This document shows, piece by piece, positions 7,083 through 14,247 of a stretch of DNA of 14,429 bases (its first letter is position 1; every line of letters begins with the position of its first letter). Below the pieces are notes generated by a model, which saw only the letters and a program-made list of their open reading frames with translations, had not been told where the DNA came from and did not search any database. The translations under genes and the position numbers were made by a program. The stretch is from DAOMOD01 sp964526035 (GTDB lineage: Bacteria; Pseudomonadota; Gammaproteobacteria; Xanthomonadales; BPKI01). The stretch covers positions 1 to 14,429 of the forward strand of contig CAZGKE010000087.1 of the NCBI GenBank assembly GCA_964526035.1, given 5' to 3'.

Positions 7083-7429
7083 GCGCCGAAGGCCTCGGCG
7101 AAACGCTTCTCGGAAAAGCCCACGCTGACCTGGTTGTCCGCCACCACCAGCGGCCGCCGCACCAGCGCCGGGTGTTCGGCAATCAGCGCCAGCCACGCGT
7201 CATCGTCCGCGGGCGCCTTGCGCGCTTCCGGCAGATTGCGCCAGGTCGGGCCGGAGCGGTTGACCAGCTTCTCCCAGGGAATCGTCTTCGCCCACGACTT
7301 CAGCCGCGCAGGCGGCAGCGGATGGTCGCGGTAGTCGATGAACTCGTGCGGCACCTTGTGCGCCTTCAGCCATGCGGTGGCCTTCTTGCAGGTGTCGCAG
7401 TTTTTCAGGCCGTACAGTTGAAGGGGCAT
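7079..7429 (-). CDS. yffB: ArsC/Spx-fold reductase-like protein, YffB family
   Basis: A 116-residue thioredoxin-fold protein of the ArsC/Spx superfamily. LYGLKNCDTCKKA at the N-terminus places a CXXC pair at Cys11 and Cys14. GPTWRNL (61-66) and the Arg91-Arg92-Pro93 motif are the other hallmarks of the YffB branch. From memory E. coli YffB keeps only the first Cys, so the second here could give a disulfide. YffB is also found directly upstream of dapE in E. coli, so this is a conserved link with lysine synthesis of unknown meaning. YffB has been proposed to be a glutathione-dependent thiol reductase; no arsenic-resistance genes are nearby, so an arsenate reductase role is unlikely. The ATG at 7429 has only a weak ribosome site (GAGAAA) and follows an A-rich heptamer repeat. 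The 3' end overlaps the presumed dapE start. Confidence 0.88.
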   Translation of the reverse strand: MPLQLYGLKNCDTCKKATAWLKAHKVPHEFIDYRDHPLPPARLKSWAKTIPWEKLVNRSGPTWRNLPEARKAPADDDAWLALIAEHPALVRRPLVVADNQVSVGFSEKRFAEAFGA

Positions 7430-7435
7430 TTTCTC

Positions 7436-7457
7436 GTTTTCAGTTTTCGGTTTTCAG
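7436..7457 (-). repeat. three tandem 7-base repeats in the yffB leader
   Basis: On the plus strand GTTTTCA, GTTTTCG and GTTTTCA follow directly on one another (7436-7456), with a further G at 7457. On the coding strand they read as TGAAAAC/CGAAAAC units that end seven bases before the yffB ATG. This is strikingly A/T-rich for the region. It may act as an unstructured translation enhancer in place of a Shine-Dalgarno sequence, or as a slippage-prone tract. Confidence 0.6.
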
Positions 7458-7500
7458 CAACAGAACGGGCACGCGGCGCCGACCTGGGGATACAGCGGGC

Positions 7501-8340
7501 TCACGAATCCGTGGCTTGCCGCAACAGCTCGTTGACTCCTACCTTGCTGCGGGTCTTTTCATCGACCTGCTTGACGATGACGGCGCAGGCGAGACTGTAG
7601 CGGCCGTCGGCTGAAGGCAGTGCGCCGGGCACCACCACGCTGCCGGCGGGTACGCGACCCTGCAGGATTTCGCCGCTGGCGCGGTTGTAGATGCGCGTCG
7701 ACTGGCCAAGGAAAACGCCCATGCCGATCACCGCGCCGCGCTCCACGATCACGCCTTCCACCACTTCCGAGCGTGCGCCGATGAAACAGCCGTCCTCGAT
7801 GATGGTGGGGCCGGCCTGCAGCGGTTCCAGCACGCCTCCGATGCCGGCGCCGCCGGACAGATGCACGTGGCGGCCGATCTGCGCGCAGGAGCCGACGGTC
7901 GCCCAGGTATCGACCATGGTGCCTTCACCGACATGGGCGCCGATGTTGACGAAGCTCGGCATCAGCACCACGTCGCGCCCGATATGGGCACCGCGACGCA
8001 CGATGGCGCCGGGCACCACGCGCGCGCCGCCGGCCTTGAAATCGCTTTCCGAAAAGCCCTCGTAGCGCAGCGGCACCTTGTCGTAGAACGGCGCCGGCTG
8101 GCCCGGCATCAGGCGGTTGGCGTGCAGTCGGAAAGACAGCAGCACCGCCTTCTTCAGCCACTGGTTGACCTGCCAGCCGCCCTGCCCGTCCGGCTCGGCC
8201 ACGCGCGCCTCGCCGGACTCAAGCAGGTCCAGGGCAAGTTCGACCGCGCTCACCGCATGCTCGCGCAGCTGCTCGAGTGACCATTCGGCGCGCTTGTCGA
8301 AAGCTTCCTCGATCAGTGTTTGCAGTTCGGAAGGAGTCAT
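7501..8340 (-). CDS. dapD: 2,3,4,5-tetrahydropyridine-2,6-dicarboxylate N-succinyltransferase
   Basis: DapD transfers succinyl from succinyl-CoA to tetrahydrodipicolinate, committing the precursor to the succinylase branch of DAP/lysine synthesis that DapE later completes. The protein has 279 residues (E. coli about 274) and should be a cytoplasmic trimer. The helical N-terminal domain (about 1-100) contains NQWLKKAVLLSFRL, a typical DapD segment. Left-handed beta-helix hexapeptide repeats follow (about 105-245), including PSFVNIGAHVGEGTMVDTWA and GSCAQIGRHVHLSGGAGIGG. Asp144 and Glu192 match positions I recall as catalytic in the family. The chosen start is the ATG at 8340; an in-frame TTG at 8349 would add only three residues. 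The gene lies between glnD (91-base gap) and yffB (71-base gap). A TACATT at 8375-8370 could be the -10 box of a separate promoter, but no matching -35 box is evident. Confidence 0.96.
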   Translation of the reverse strand: MTPSELQTLIEEAFDKRAEWSLEQLREHAVSAVELALDLLESGEARVAEPDGQGGWQVNQWLKKAVLLSFRLHANRLMPGQPAPFYDKVPLRYEGFSESDFKAGGARVVPGAIVRRGAHIGRDVVLMPSFVNIGAHVGEGTMVDTWATVGSCAQIGRHVHLSGGAGIGGVLEPLQAGPTIIEDGCFIGARSEVVEGVIVERGAVIGMGVFLGQSTRIYNRASGEILQGRVPAGSVVVPGALPSADGRYSLACAVIVKQVDEKTRSKVGVNELLRQATDS

Positions 8341-8431
8341 CGGTTGCAAAGCATGAACAGTGGGCCTTCAATGTACCCGACGCTCCTGCATGCGAACAGT
8401 CCGGTACGTCCGCCGTGCAACGACCGGCCGG

Positions 8432-11080
8432 TCAGTTGATCTTCGATGCCTGCCACTGCTCGCCGATCTCCTCGACCAGCCGGTCGCGCAGGCGCGCCTG
8501 CGCGGCCTCATCCAGCGGCCGATCGGCTTCGTCGGTGAGCATGAAGAAGTCCTCGGCGCGCTCGCCGAAAGTGGCAATGCGCGCATCGTGTACGCGCACG
8601 CCGCACTGGCGCAGCGCCTGCGCCACCACGGCCAGCAGTCCGGCGCGGTCGGAACAGACCAGCAACATCTCGCTGCGCCCGTCGCGCTCGTTGAACTCCA
8701 CGCGCACCGGCATCTGGAAGTGTCGCTGCCGCCTGCTCAGTGCACGCCGCACCAGCTCAGGGCGCAGCGGATTGCGGGTCAGGGCACGGGCGATGGCCGT
8801 GCCGATTTCGGCATTGCGACGCGTCGAGGTGACCGGCTTGCCGTCGAGGTCCAGCACCTGGAAGGTATCCAGCGCCAGCCCGCCCGGCGAGTTGACGACG
8901 CGTGCCTCCAGCACGTTCAAACCGAGTCGGTCGAGCATGGCGGTGACCGTGGCGAAAAGGCCGTCCTTGTCCGGGCTGCAGACGAACACTTCTGTGGTGC
9001 CACGACGTTCGTTGTGACGCACCAGCACCAGCGGCAGCGCTTCGCGCGGCTGTCCGGCCAGGGCGCGCGTCTGCCAGGCCAGCTGGTCCGGGCTGCTGCG
9101 CAGGAAGCTGTCGTCGGGAAAGTCGGCCCAGACCTCGTCGATGGTGGATTGATCGAGGCCCTCCGACAGCAGCAGCTCGCGGGTCTCACGCTGGTGCTCG
9201 GCAATCCGCTCGGCCGGGTGCAACGGATGGCCCAGACCGCGACGCAGGGCGAAGCGGGTCGACTCGTAGAGACTCGACAGGAGGTGATCCTTCCAGTTGT
9301 TCCACAGCTTCGGGCTGGTGGCCGAGATATCGGCCACGGTCAGCAGGTAGAGATGATCGAGGCGCTCGCGCTCGGCGACTTCGGCGGCGAAGCGGTTGAT
9401 CACTTCCGGGTCGGTGATGTCGTGGCGCTGCGCGGTGACCGACATCAGCAGATGCTGGCGCACCAGCCATACCACCAGGTCGGTGTCGGCAGCCGACAGC
9501 CCGACACGCGCACAGAACTCGGCGGCATCCTCGGCGCCCAGCTCCGAATGGTCGCCGCCGCGGCCCTTGGCAATATCGTGGAACATGCCGGCCAGCAGCA
9601 GCAGCTCGGGCTTGCGCAGGCGCTTTTGCACCGCATGCGCCAGCGGATGGGTCTGCGCCGCCTCGGGCTCGCGGAAACGCAGCAGGTTGCGCATCACGAA
9701 CAGCGTGTGCTGGTCGACCGTGTAGACGTGGAACAGGTCGTACTGCATGCGCCCGACCACCTTGCCGAACGCCGGCAGCACGCGGCCGAGCACGCCGTAG
9801 CGGTTCATCCGCGCCAGTGCCTCGAACACGCGCCCCTGCGAACGCAGCAGACGCAGCAACAGCGCGTTGGCCTCGGGGTCGGCGCGCATCGACTCGTCGA
9901 GCAGCGGCAGCGCCTCGCCGATCAGCCGCGCCGTGGTCGAGCGCACGCCGCGCAGGTCTGATCGCTCGGCGAGCAGCAGGAATATTTCGATCAGCGCCTG
10001 CGGGCGGCGCTGGAACAGCTCGCTGTCGCGCACCTCCAGGAAGCCGCGGCGCATTTCGAAGTCGGCGCTGATGACCACTGCTGTCTCCGGCTCATCGGCG
10101 TACAGGATGGCCTCCTCGAAGCGCTGCAGCAGGCGTTCGTTGAGGCGCTGCAGGGTCATCGCAGCGCGGTAGTAGCGCTGCATGAACTGCTCGACAGCCA
10201 GGTTCTGCGCATGTTCGTCGCGCAAACCAAAGGTCTCCGCCAGCGCCCGCTGGTGGTCGAACAGCAGGCGCTCCTCGGGCCGTCCGGCGAGGCGGTGCAG
10301 CGCCCAGCGGATGCGCCACAGCTCCGAGCGGCAGCGCACCAGGGTGCGGCCCTCGTCCGGCCCCAGCAGGCCGCGTTCGACCAGCGCCTCGATGTCACCC
10401 GGACCGAAATGGCGCAGGGCGATCCACTGCAGCGTCTGTACGTCACGCAGTCCGCCCGGCCCTTCCTTGAGGTTGGGCTCGAGGTTGTAGGCGGTATCGT
10501 GGAAGCGCGCGTGGCGCGCCTGCTGCTCGGCCACCTTGGCCCGGAAGTAGTCGGCGCTCGGCCACAGGGCCGACGGCGCGACTTCGGCACGCATGGCCTC
10601 GAGCAGGGTCGCCGGCCCGGTCACCAGGCGCGCCTCCAGCAGGGCGGTCATGACGCCGACATCATCGACGGCCGCTTCGCGGCACTGCGTCGGCGTGCGC
10701 ACGGTCATGCCGATGCGCAGCCCGGTATCCCAGAGCATGGCCTGGAAGCTTCCCAGCAGTGCGCCGCGTGCGGCGTCGGGTGGTGAAGACACCAGCAGCA
10801 TCAGATCGATGTCGGACTGCGGATGCAGCTCGCCGCGACCGTAGCCGCCGGTGGCGACCAATGCCGCCTCGCCGGCCTCGTCTTCGAATCCGCGCCACAG
10901 TGAGCGAAGCAGGCGGTCCACCAGCCGCGCGCGCTGCCGCACCAGTTGGTCGACCGATATTTCGTGGTCGAAGGCGGCGTGCAGGCGGGCATCGCCGTCG
11001 GCCAGGCGCTCCCGGCAGTCCTGGGCATCGAGCGTGGCGCCTTCGGCGATCACCTCGTCGAGCCAGTCCTCGAGCAGCAT
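8432..11080 (-). CDS. glnD: bifunctional PII uridylyltransferase / uridylyl-removing enzyme
   Basis: GlnD is the cytoplasmic nitrogen sensor: it uridylylates PII proteins (GlnB/GlnK) when glutamine is low and removes UMP when glutamine is high, thereby controlling glutamine synthetase and NtrBC. The 882-residue protein has the full domain set. The nucleotidyltransferase motif GGYGRGELHPQSDIDLM is at 78-94, with Asp90 and Asp92 as metal ligands. A helical linker contains EGPGGLRDVQ (206-215). The HD domain for UMP removal has VDQHTL (455-460) and MFHDIAKGRGGDHS (499-512), with His501-Asp502. Two C-terminal ACT domains that sense glutamine lie at about 697-770 and 805-875. All catalytic motifs look intact. 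The ATG at 11080 is 22 bases after the map stop, so map and glnD are probably co-transcribed. No strong Shine-Dalgarno sequence is visible. Confidence 0.97.
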   Translation of the reverse strand: MLLEDWLDEVIAEGATLDAQDCRERLADGDARLHAAFDHEISVDQLVRQRARLVDRLLRSLWRGFEDEAGEAALVATGGYGRGELHPQSDIDLMLLVSSPPDAARGALLGSFQAMLWDTGLRIGMTVRTPTQCREAAVDDVGVMTALLEARLVTGPATLLEAMRAEVAPSALWPSADYFRAKVAEQQARHARFHDTAYNLEPNLKEGPGGLRDVQTLQWIALRHFGPGDIEALVERGLLGPDEGRTLVRCRSELWRIRWALHRLAGRPEERLLFDHQRALAETFGLRDEHAQNLAVEQFMQRYYRAAMTLQRLNERLLQRFEEAILYADEPETAVVISADFEMRRGFLEVRDSELFQRRPQALIEIFLLLAERSDLRGVRSTTARLIGEALPLLDESMRADPEANALLLRLLRSQGRVFEALARMNRYGVLGRVLPAFGKVVGRMQYDLFHVYTVDQHTLFVMRNLLRFREPEAAQTHPLAHAVQKRLRKPELLLLAGMFHDIAKGRGGDHSELGAEDAAEFCARVGLSAADTDLVVWLVRQHLLMSVTAQRHDITDPEVINRFAAEVAERERLDHLYLLTVADISATSPKLWNNWKDHLLSSLYESTRFALRRGLGHPLHPAERIAEHQRETRELLLSEGLDQSTIDEVWADFPDDSFLRSSPDQLAWQTRALAGQPREALPLVLVRHNERRGTTEVFVCSPDKDGLFATVTAMLDRLGLNVLEARVVNSPGGLALDTFQVLDLDGKPVTSTRRNAEIGTAIARALTRNPLRPELVRRALSRRQRHFQMPVRVEFNERDGRSEMLLVCSDRAGLLAVVAQALRQCGVRVHDARIATFGERAEDFFMLTDEADRPLDEAAQARLRDRLVEEIGEQWQASKIN

Positions 11081-11102
11081 GGTGGCGTTCAGAAGGACAG
11101 AC

Positions 11103-11885
11103 TCAGTCGGGGACGACTTCGCCCGGGCGCAGGGTCAACACCTCGAAGCCTGTGTCGGTGACGACGATGGTGTGCTCCCACTGCGCCGACAGCGAGCGAT
11201 CCTTGGTGATCACCGTCCAGCCGTCGGGCAGCAGACGCGTGTGGCGCGCGCCCGCATTGACCATCGGCTCGACAGTGAAGGTCAGGCCGGGCACCAGCGG
11301 CATGCCGTCGCCGGGGCGTCCGTAGTGGAGGATGCTGGGCTCCTCGTGGAAGCGTCGGCCGATGCCGTGGCCGCAGTACTCGCGCACCACCGAGAAGCGC
11401 TCGGCCTCGATGTAGCTCTGGATGGCGTGACCGAGGTCGCCCAGCGTGGCGCCGGGCCGCACCGCGCGGATGCCGCGCCACATCGCCTCGTGCGCCACCT
11501 CGCACAATCGCCTGGCCATGACCGAGGGCTGGCCGACATAGAACATGCGGCTGGTGTCACCGTGAAAGCCATCCTTGATGACAGTGACGTCCACATTGAC
11601 GATATCGCCGTCCTTGAGAACCTTCTGCGGGCTGGGAATGCCGTGACAGATGACGTGATTCACCGAGGTACACACGGACTTGGGAAAGCCCTTGTATCCG
11701 AGGCAGGCCGGCACCACCTTCTGCTCCTCGACCATGTAGTCGTGGCAGATACGATCAAGTTCCTCGGTGGTCACTCCGGCGCGGATGTGCGGCTCGATCA
11801 TCGCCAGCACTTCTCCGGCGAGGCGGCCGGCTTCGCGCATTGCGGCGATCTGCTCCGGGGTCTTGGGCTGCACTGTCATCGACAT
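11103..11885 (-). CDS. map: type I methionine aminopeptidase
   Basis: This enzyme removes the N-terminal Met from nascent proteins whose second residue is small. The 260-residue protein has the pita-bread fold metal ligands in order: Asp99 (NVDVTV), Asp110 (HGDTSR), His173 (CGHGIGRRFHEEP), Glu206 (FTVEPM) and Glu237 (QWEHT). His81 in ICHGIP and His180 are the expected substrate-contacting residues. Length fits type I bacterial MetAP without an N-terminal extension. The ATG at 11885 is followed two codons later by an ATG at 11879, and either may start translation; no clear ribosome site separates them. The gene is divergent from rpsB across 273 bases, a pairing common in proteobacteria that couples Met removal with the ribosome/translation-factor operon. 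It is first in the minus-strand cluster. Confidence 0.97.
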   Translation of the reverse strand: MSMTVQPKTPEQIAAMREAGRLAGEVLAMIEPHIRAGVTTEELDRICHDYMVEEQKVVPACLGYKGFPKSVCTSVNHVICHGIPSPQKVLKDGDIVNVDVTVIKDGFHGDTSRMFYVGQPSVMARRLCEVAHEAMWRGIRAVRPGATLGDLGHAIQSYIEAERFSVVREYCGHGIGRRFHEEPSILHYGRPGDGMPLVPGLTFTVEPMVNAGARHTRLLPDGWTVITKDRSLSAQWEHTIVVTDTGFEVLTLRPGEVVPD

Positions 11886-11887
11886 AC

Positions 11888-11917
11888 TTGCTCTGTCTGG
11901 GGCGCAAAGGTTATCAT
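11888..11917 (+). promoter_or_regulatory. rpsB: candidate rpsB-tsf promoter
   Basis: TTGCTC (11888-11893) and TATCAT (11912-11917) are separated by 18 bases; the -10 box matches the consensus at five of six positions and the -35 box at three. Predicted transcription start is about 11924, giving a leader of about 235 bases before the rpsB ATG. On the minus strand GATAAT (11940-11935) is a possible -10 box for map, but it has no good -35 partner. Confidence 0.5.
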
Positions 11918-11923
11918 TTCAAG

Positions 11924-12158
11924 GATTTGCTGCCATTATCGGGTGGCAAGTCGGGACCCGCGACCCCTGCGTCGCGCCACGCATGGACTGCGAATTCGCA
12001 CACGTACCGACACCAGCGTCGGGGTGTCCGGTGTCTCCGCCCGCAAGGCGGCAAGCCTCCGGATCGTCGCTGCAGGGTGCGTGGAGGAACCAACCCCGGA
12101 ATCGCGAGCCCCGCCCTTGGGCGGCGCCGTCGTTCCATTGTCACGAGAATCGATCATC
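11924..12158 (+). promoter_or_regulatory. rpsB: long structured rpsB mRNA leader (candidate S2 autoregulatory region)
   Basis: There is no gene between the predicted start site and the rpsB ATG, but several hairpins can form. CGCGAC/GTCGCG pairs at 11959-11976. GACACC (12009-12014) pairs with GGTGTC (12023-12028). TCCGG (12027-12031) pairs with CCGGA (12059-12063), enclosing CCGCC/GGCGG (12037-12051). A second CCGCC/GGCGG hairpin lies at 12111-12124. The second and third stems share bases 12027-12028, so they compete. A strong GGAGG at 12083-12087 lies about 70 bases before the start and is not used as an obvious ribosome site; the start itself has only GAGA about 12 bases upstream. In gammaproteobacteria S2 is known to repress its own operon through the rpsB leader; that this leader does the same is inference. 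Confidence 0.45.
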
Positions 12159-13145
12159 ATGCCTCAAGTCACCATGCGCCAGATGCTGGAAGCCGGCGTG
12201 CACTTCGGTCACCAGACCCGCTACTGGAATCCCCGCATGGCGCCGTACATCTTCGGCGCCCGCGGCAGAATCCACATCATCAACCTTGAAAAGACCATGC
12301 CGCTGTTCAGCGACGCGATGAATTTCGTGTCCGGCCTGGCCCAGAAGCGTGGCAACATCCTGTTCGTCGGCACCAAGCGCTCTGCCCGCGACGCCATCCG
12401 CGAGGAGGCCGCGCGCTGCGGCATGCCCTTCGTGGCGTACCGCTGGCTGGGCGGCATGCTGACCAACTTCCGTACCGTCAAGCAGTCGATTTCCCGCCTC
12501 AAGGAGATCGAGACCATGTCCGCCGACGGCAGCTTCGAGCGCCGGCCCAAGCACGAGGTGCTGAAGCTGACCCGCGAGCAGGAGAAGCTCGAGCGTTCGC
12601 TGGGCGGCATCAAGAACATGGGCGGCCTGCCAGACGCGATGTTCGTCATCGACGTCGGCCACGAGAAGATCGCCGTGGCCGAGGCGCGCAAGCTCGGCAT
12701 CCCGGTGATCGGCGTGGTTGATACCAACTACGACCCGATGGAAATCGACTACGTGATTCCCGGCAACGACGACGCCATCCGCGCCGTCCAGCTCTACTCC
12801 CGCGCCGTCGCCGATGCGGTGCTGGAAGGCAAGGCCGCGTCGCCGCAGATCACCGTCAACGAATCCGACGAGTTCGTCGAGCTCGACGAAGAGGGCAACC
12901 CGATCGCCCGCGAGAAGCCGTCTGCACCGAAGAAGAAGACGGCGCCACGCAAGCGCGCTCCGGCCAAGAAGGCACCGCCAGCAAGAAAGGCTGCGCCGAA
13001 GGCCGACGACGCCGCGCCCAAGGGCGATGGCGAAGGCGACAAGCCGGCGGTCAAGGCCGAGGCCGACGGCGGCGAAGCCGCGAAGGGCGAAGCGAAGAGC
13101 GAAAAGCCCGCAGCCAAGGCCGAAGGCGACAGCGCCGCCGAGTGA
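12159..13145 (+). CDS. rpsB: 30S ribosomal protein S2 with a long Lys/Ala/Pro-rich C-terminal tail
   Basis: S2 binds late to the 30S subunit and is needed for S1 docking. The ATG at 12159 begins MPQVTMRQMLEAGVHFGHQT, the classic S2 N-terminus. Further hallmarks are WNPRMAPYIFGARGRIHIIN (23-42), FVGTKR (69-74), RWLGGMLTNFRT (95-106), PDAMFVIDVG (158-167) and the VVDTNYDP segment (186-193). The conserved S2 body ends near residue 240, about the whole length of E. coli S2. The protein continues to residue 328. Residues 253-281 are strongly basic (APKKKTAPRKRAPAKK and onward), and 282-328 are a mixed Ala/Lys/Glu/Asp/Gly stretch. The tail is in the same uninterrupted frame and ends at a normal TGA 90 bases before tsf. 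The tail should be disordered and may bind rRNA or mRNA; its role is unknown. Confidence 0.97.
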   Translation: MPQVTMRQMLEAGVHFGHQTRYWNPRMAPYIFGARGRIHIINLEKTMPLFSDAMNFVSGLAQKRGNILFVGTKRSARDAIREEAARCGMPFVAYRWLGGMLTNFRTVKQSISRLKEIETMSADGSFERRPKHEVLKLTREQEKLERSLGGIKNMGGLPDAMFVIDVGHEKIAVAEARKLGIPVIGVVDTNYDPMEIDYVIPGNDDAIRAVQLYSRAVADAVLEGKAASPQITVNESDEFVELDEEGNPIAREKPSAPKKKTAPRKRAPAKKAPPARKAAPKADDAAPKGDGEGDKPAVKAEADGGEAAKGEAKSEKPAAKAEGDSAAE

Positions 13146-13150
13146 CATCC

Positions 13151-13173
13151 GGGCGCCGGCCACGCCGGCGCCC
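13151..13173 (+). other. GC hairpin between rpsB and tsf
   Basis: GGGCGCCGGC (13151-13160) and GCCGGCGCCC (13164-13173) form a perfect 10-bp all-GC stem with a 3-base loop, five bases after the rpsB stop. Only GTTT follows nearby, so complete intrinsic termination is unlikely. It may attenuate transcription, mark an RNA processing site or protect the rpsB 3' end, and so set the S2 to EF-Ts ratio. Confidence 0.5.
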
Positions 13174-13235
13174 ACCGTTTCCGCCGCTCCGGGCCTGCGC
13201 CGGGAGCGACCACCCGCTTCAGAATCGAGGTACCC

Positions 13236-14114
13236 ATGCAGATCACCGCAGCACAGGTCAAGGAACTCCGCGAGCGCTCCGGCGCCGGAATGATGGAATG
13301 CAAGAAGGCGCTTACCGAGAATGGTGGCGATGTCGACGTGGCCATCGAGTGGCTGCGCAAACAGGGTCTGGCCAAGGCCGACAAGAAGGCAGGTCGTCTC
13401 GCGGCCGAGGGCCGAGTTGCGCTGGCCGCGAACGCCAACGGCAAGCGCGCCGCCCTGGTCGAAGTCAACTGCGAGACCGACTTCGTGGCCAAGGACGATA
13501 ATTTCGCCGCGTTCGCCGACGCCGTGGCTGGCGCCGTGCTCGACAAGGGTGTCACCGACGCAGAGGGCGTGAAGGCTCTGGCGATCGCCGGCGGCAGCGT
13601 CGAGGAGGCGCGCCAGGCGCTGGTCGCCAAGATTGGCGAAAACATCCAGTTCCGCCGCGCCGAACTGCTCGACGGTGCCGATCGCGTCGGCGCCTACCTG
13701 CACGGCACCCGCATCGGCGTGCTGGTGGCGATGAACGGCGGCAGCGATGACCTGGCCAAGGACATCGCCATGCACATCGCCGCGCTCAAGCCTGCCTATG
13801 TCAATCCGGATGCGGTGCCTGCCGATTTCATCGCCAAGGAAAAGGAAATCGCCCTGGCCCAGGTGCAGGACACCGGCAAACCGGCCGACATCGTCGAGAA
13901 GATGGTGCAGGGCAAGGTGCGCAAGACTTTGGCCGAGATTTCCCTGACCGGGCAGCCGTTCGTCAAGGGCGACGGCAAGGAAACCGTGGAACAGGTTCTG
14001 AACAAGGCCGGCGGCAGCGTCATCGCGTTCGTCCGCCTGGAAGTGGGCGAAGGCATCGAAAAAAAGGAAGAAGACTTCGCCGCCGAAGTGATGAAGCAGG
14101 CCGGATTGGCCTGA
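13236..14114 (+). CDS. tsf: translation elongation factor Ts
   Basis: EF-Ts is the nucleotide exchange factor that replaces GDP on EF-Tu during elongation. The 292-residue protein starts at the ATG at 13236 with GAGG five bases upstream. The N-terminal UBA-like domain (about 1-55) has the signature VKELRERSGAGMMECKKAL. The EF-Tu-interacting motif TDFVAKDDNF is at 81-90, with Asp82 and Phe83 as the key residues that intrude near the EF-Tu magnesium site. The dimerisation core follows, with a KPAYV segment and a C-terminal module. Length is normal. It is second in the rpsB-tsf operon and ends before a strong terminator, so pyrH, often the next gene, must have its own promoter if it follows beyond the window. 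Confidence 0.98.
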   Translation: MQITAAQVKELRERSGAGMMECKKALTENGGDVDVAIEWLRKQGLAKADKKAGRLAAEGRVALAANANGKRAALVEVNCETDFVAKDDNFAAFADAVAGAVLDKGVTDAEGVKALAIAGGSVEEARQALVAKIGENIQFRRAELLDGADRVGAYLHGTRIGVLVAMNGGSDDLAKDIAMHIAALKPAYVNPDAVPADFIAKEKEIALAQVQDTGKPADIVEKMVQGKVRKTLAEISLTGQPFVKGDGKETVEQVLNKAGGSVIAFVRLEVGEGIEKKEEDFAAEVMKQAGLA

Positions 14115-14140
14115 GGCGTTTCCCCACCTCTTGCGTCTCC

Positions 14141-14175
14141 GAAAAGGCCGCGGGAACCCGCGGCCTTTTCATTTT
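14141..14175 (+). terminator. Rho-independent terminator of the rpsB-tsf operon
   Basis: GAAAAGGCCGCGGG (14141-14154) pairs perfectly with CCCGCGGCCTTTTC (14157-14170) across a minimal AA loop, in practice about 13 bp with a GAAC tetraloop. TTTTCATTTT (14166-14175) supplies the U-run. It begins 26 bases after the tsf stop. The A-run on the left arm means it could also work from the opposite direction. Confidence 0.92.
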
Positions 14176-14247
14176 CGCCACTCGGGACAACCGGCACGGC
14201 GATGCATTACGCCAATTCGAACGTCGCCAAGAGTAAAAGAATCAGCA

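Noticed and set aside
7079..7429. Arsenate reductase for arsenic resistance
   Set aside because: There is no arsR, arsB or acr3 nearby, and the motifs and dap-gene context fit YffB better.
8422..8433. Perfect palindrome GACCGGCCGGTC at the glnD end as a terminator or operator
   Set aside because: As RNA it can make only a short stem with a 4-base loop, there is no T-run, and 12-base GC palindromes are common by chance at this base composition.
8360..9961. Plus-strand open frame of 533 codons opposite glnD
   Set aside because: It is an antisense shadow of glnD, which carries all expected domains and motifs.
10851..12158. Upstream in-frame extension of rpsB across map and its promoter region
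   Set aside because: The S2 family start MPQVTMRQML at 12159 is clear, and the extension crosses map antisense and the regulatory region.
12915..13142. Frameshift or gene fusion explaining the S2 tail
   Set aside because: The frame is continuous, the tail is low-complexity rather than a second domain, and the normal spacing to tsf is kept. A genuine extension is the simpler reading.
12141..13775. Minus-strand open frame of 544 codons opposite rpsB and tsf
   Set aside because: It covers two unmistakable genes and the gap between them. The peptide has no known motif.
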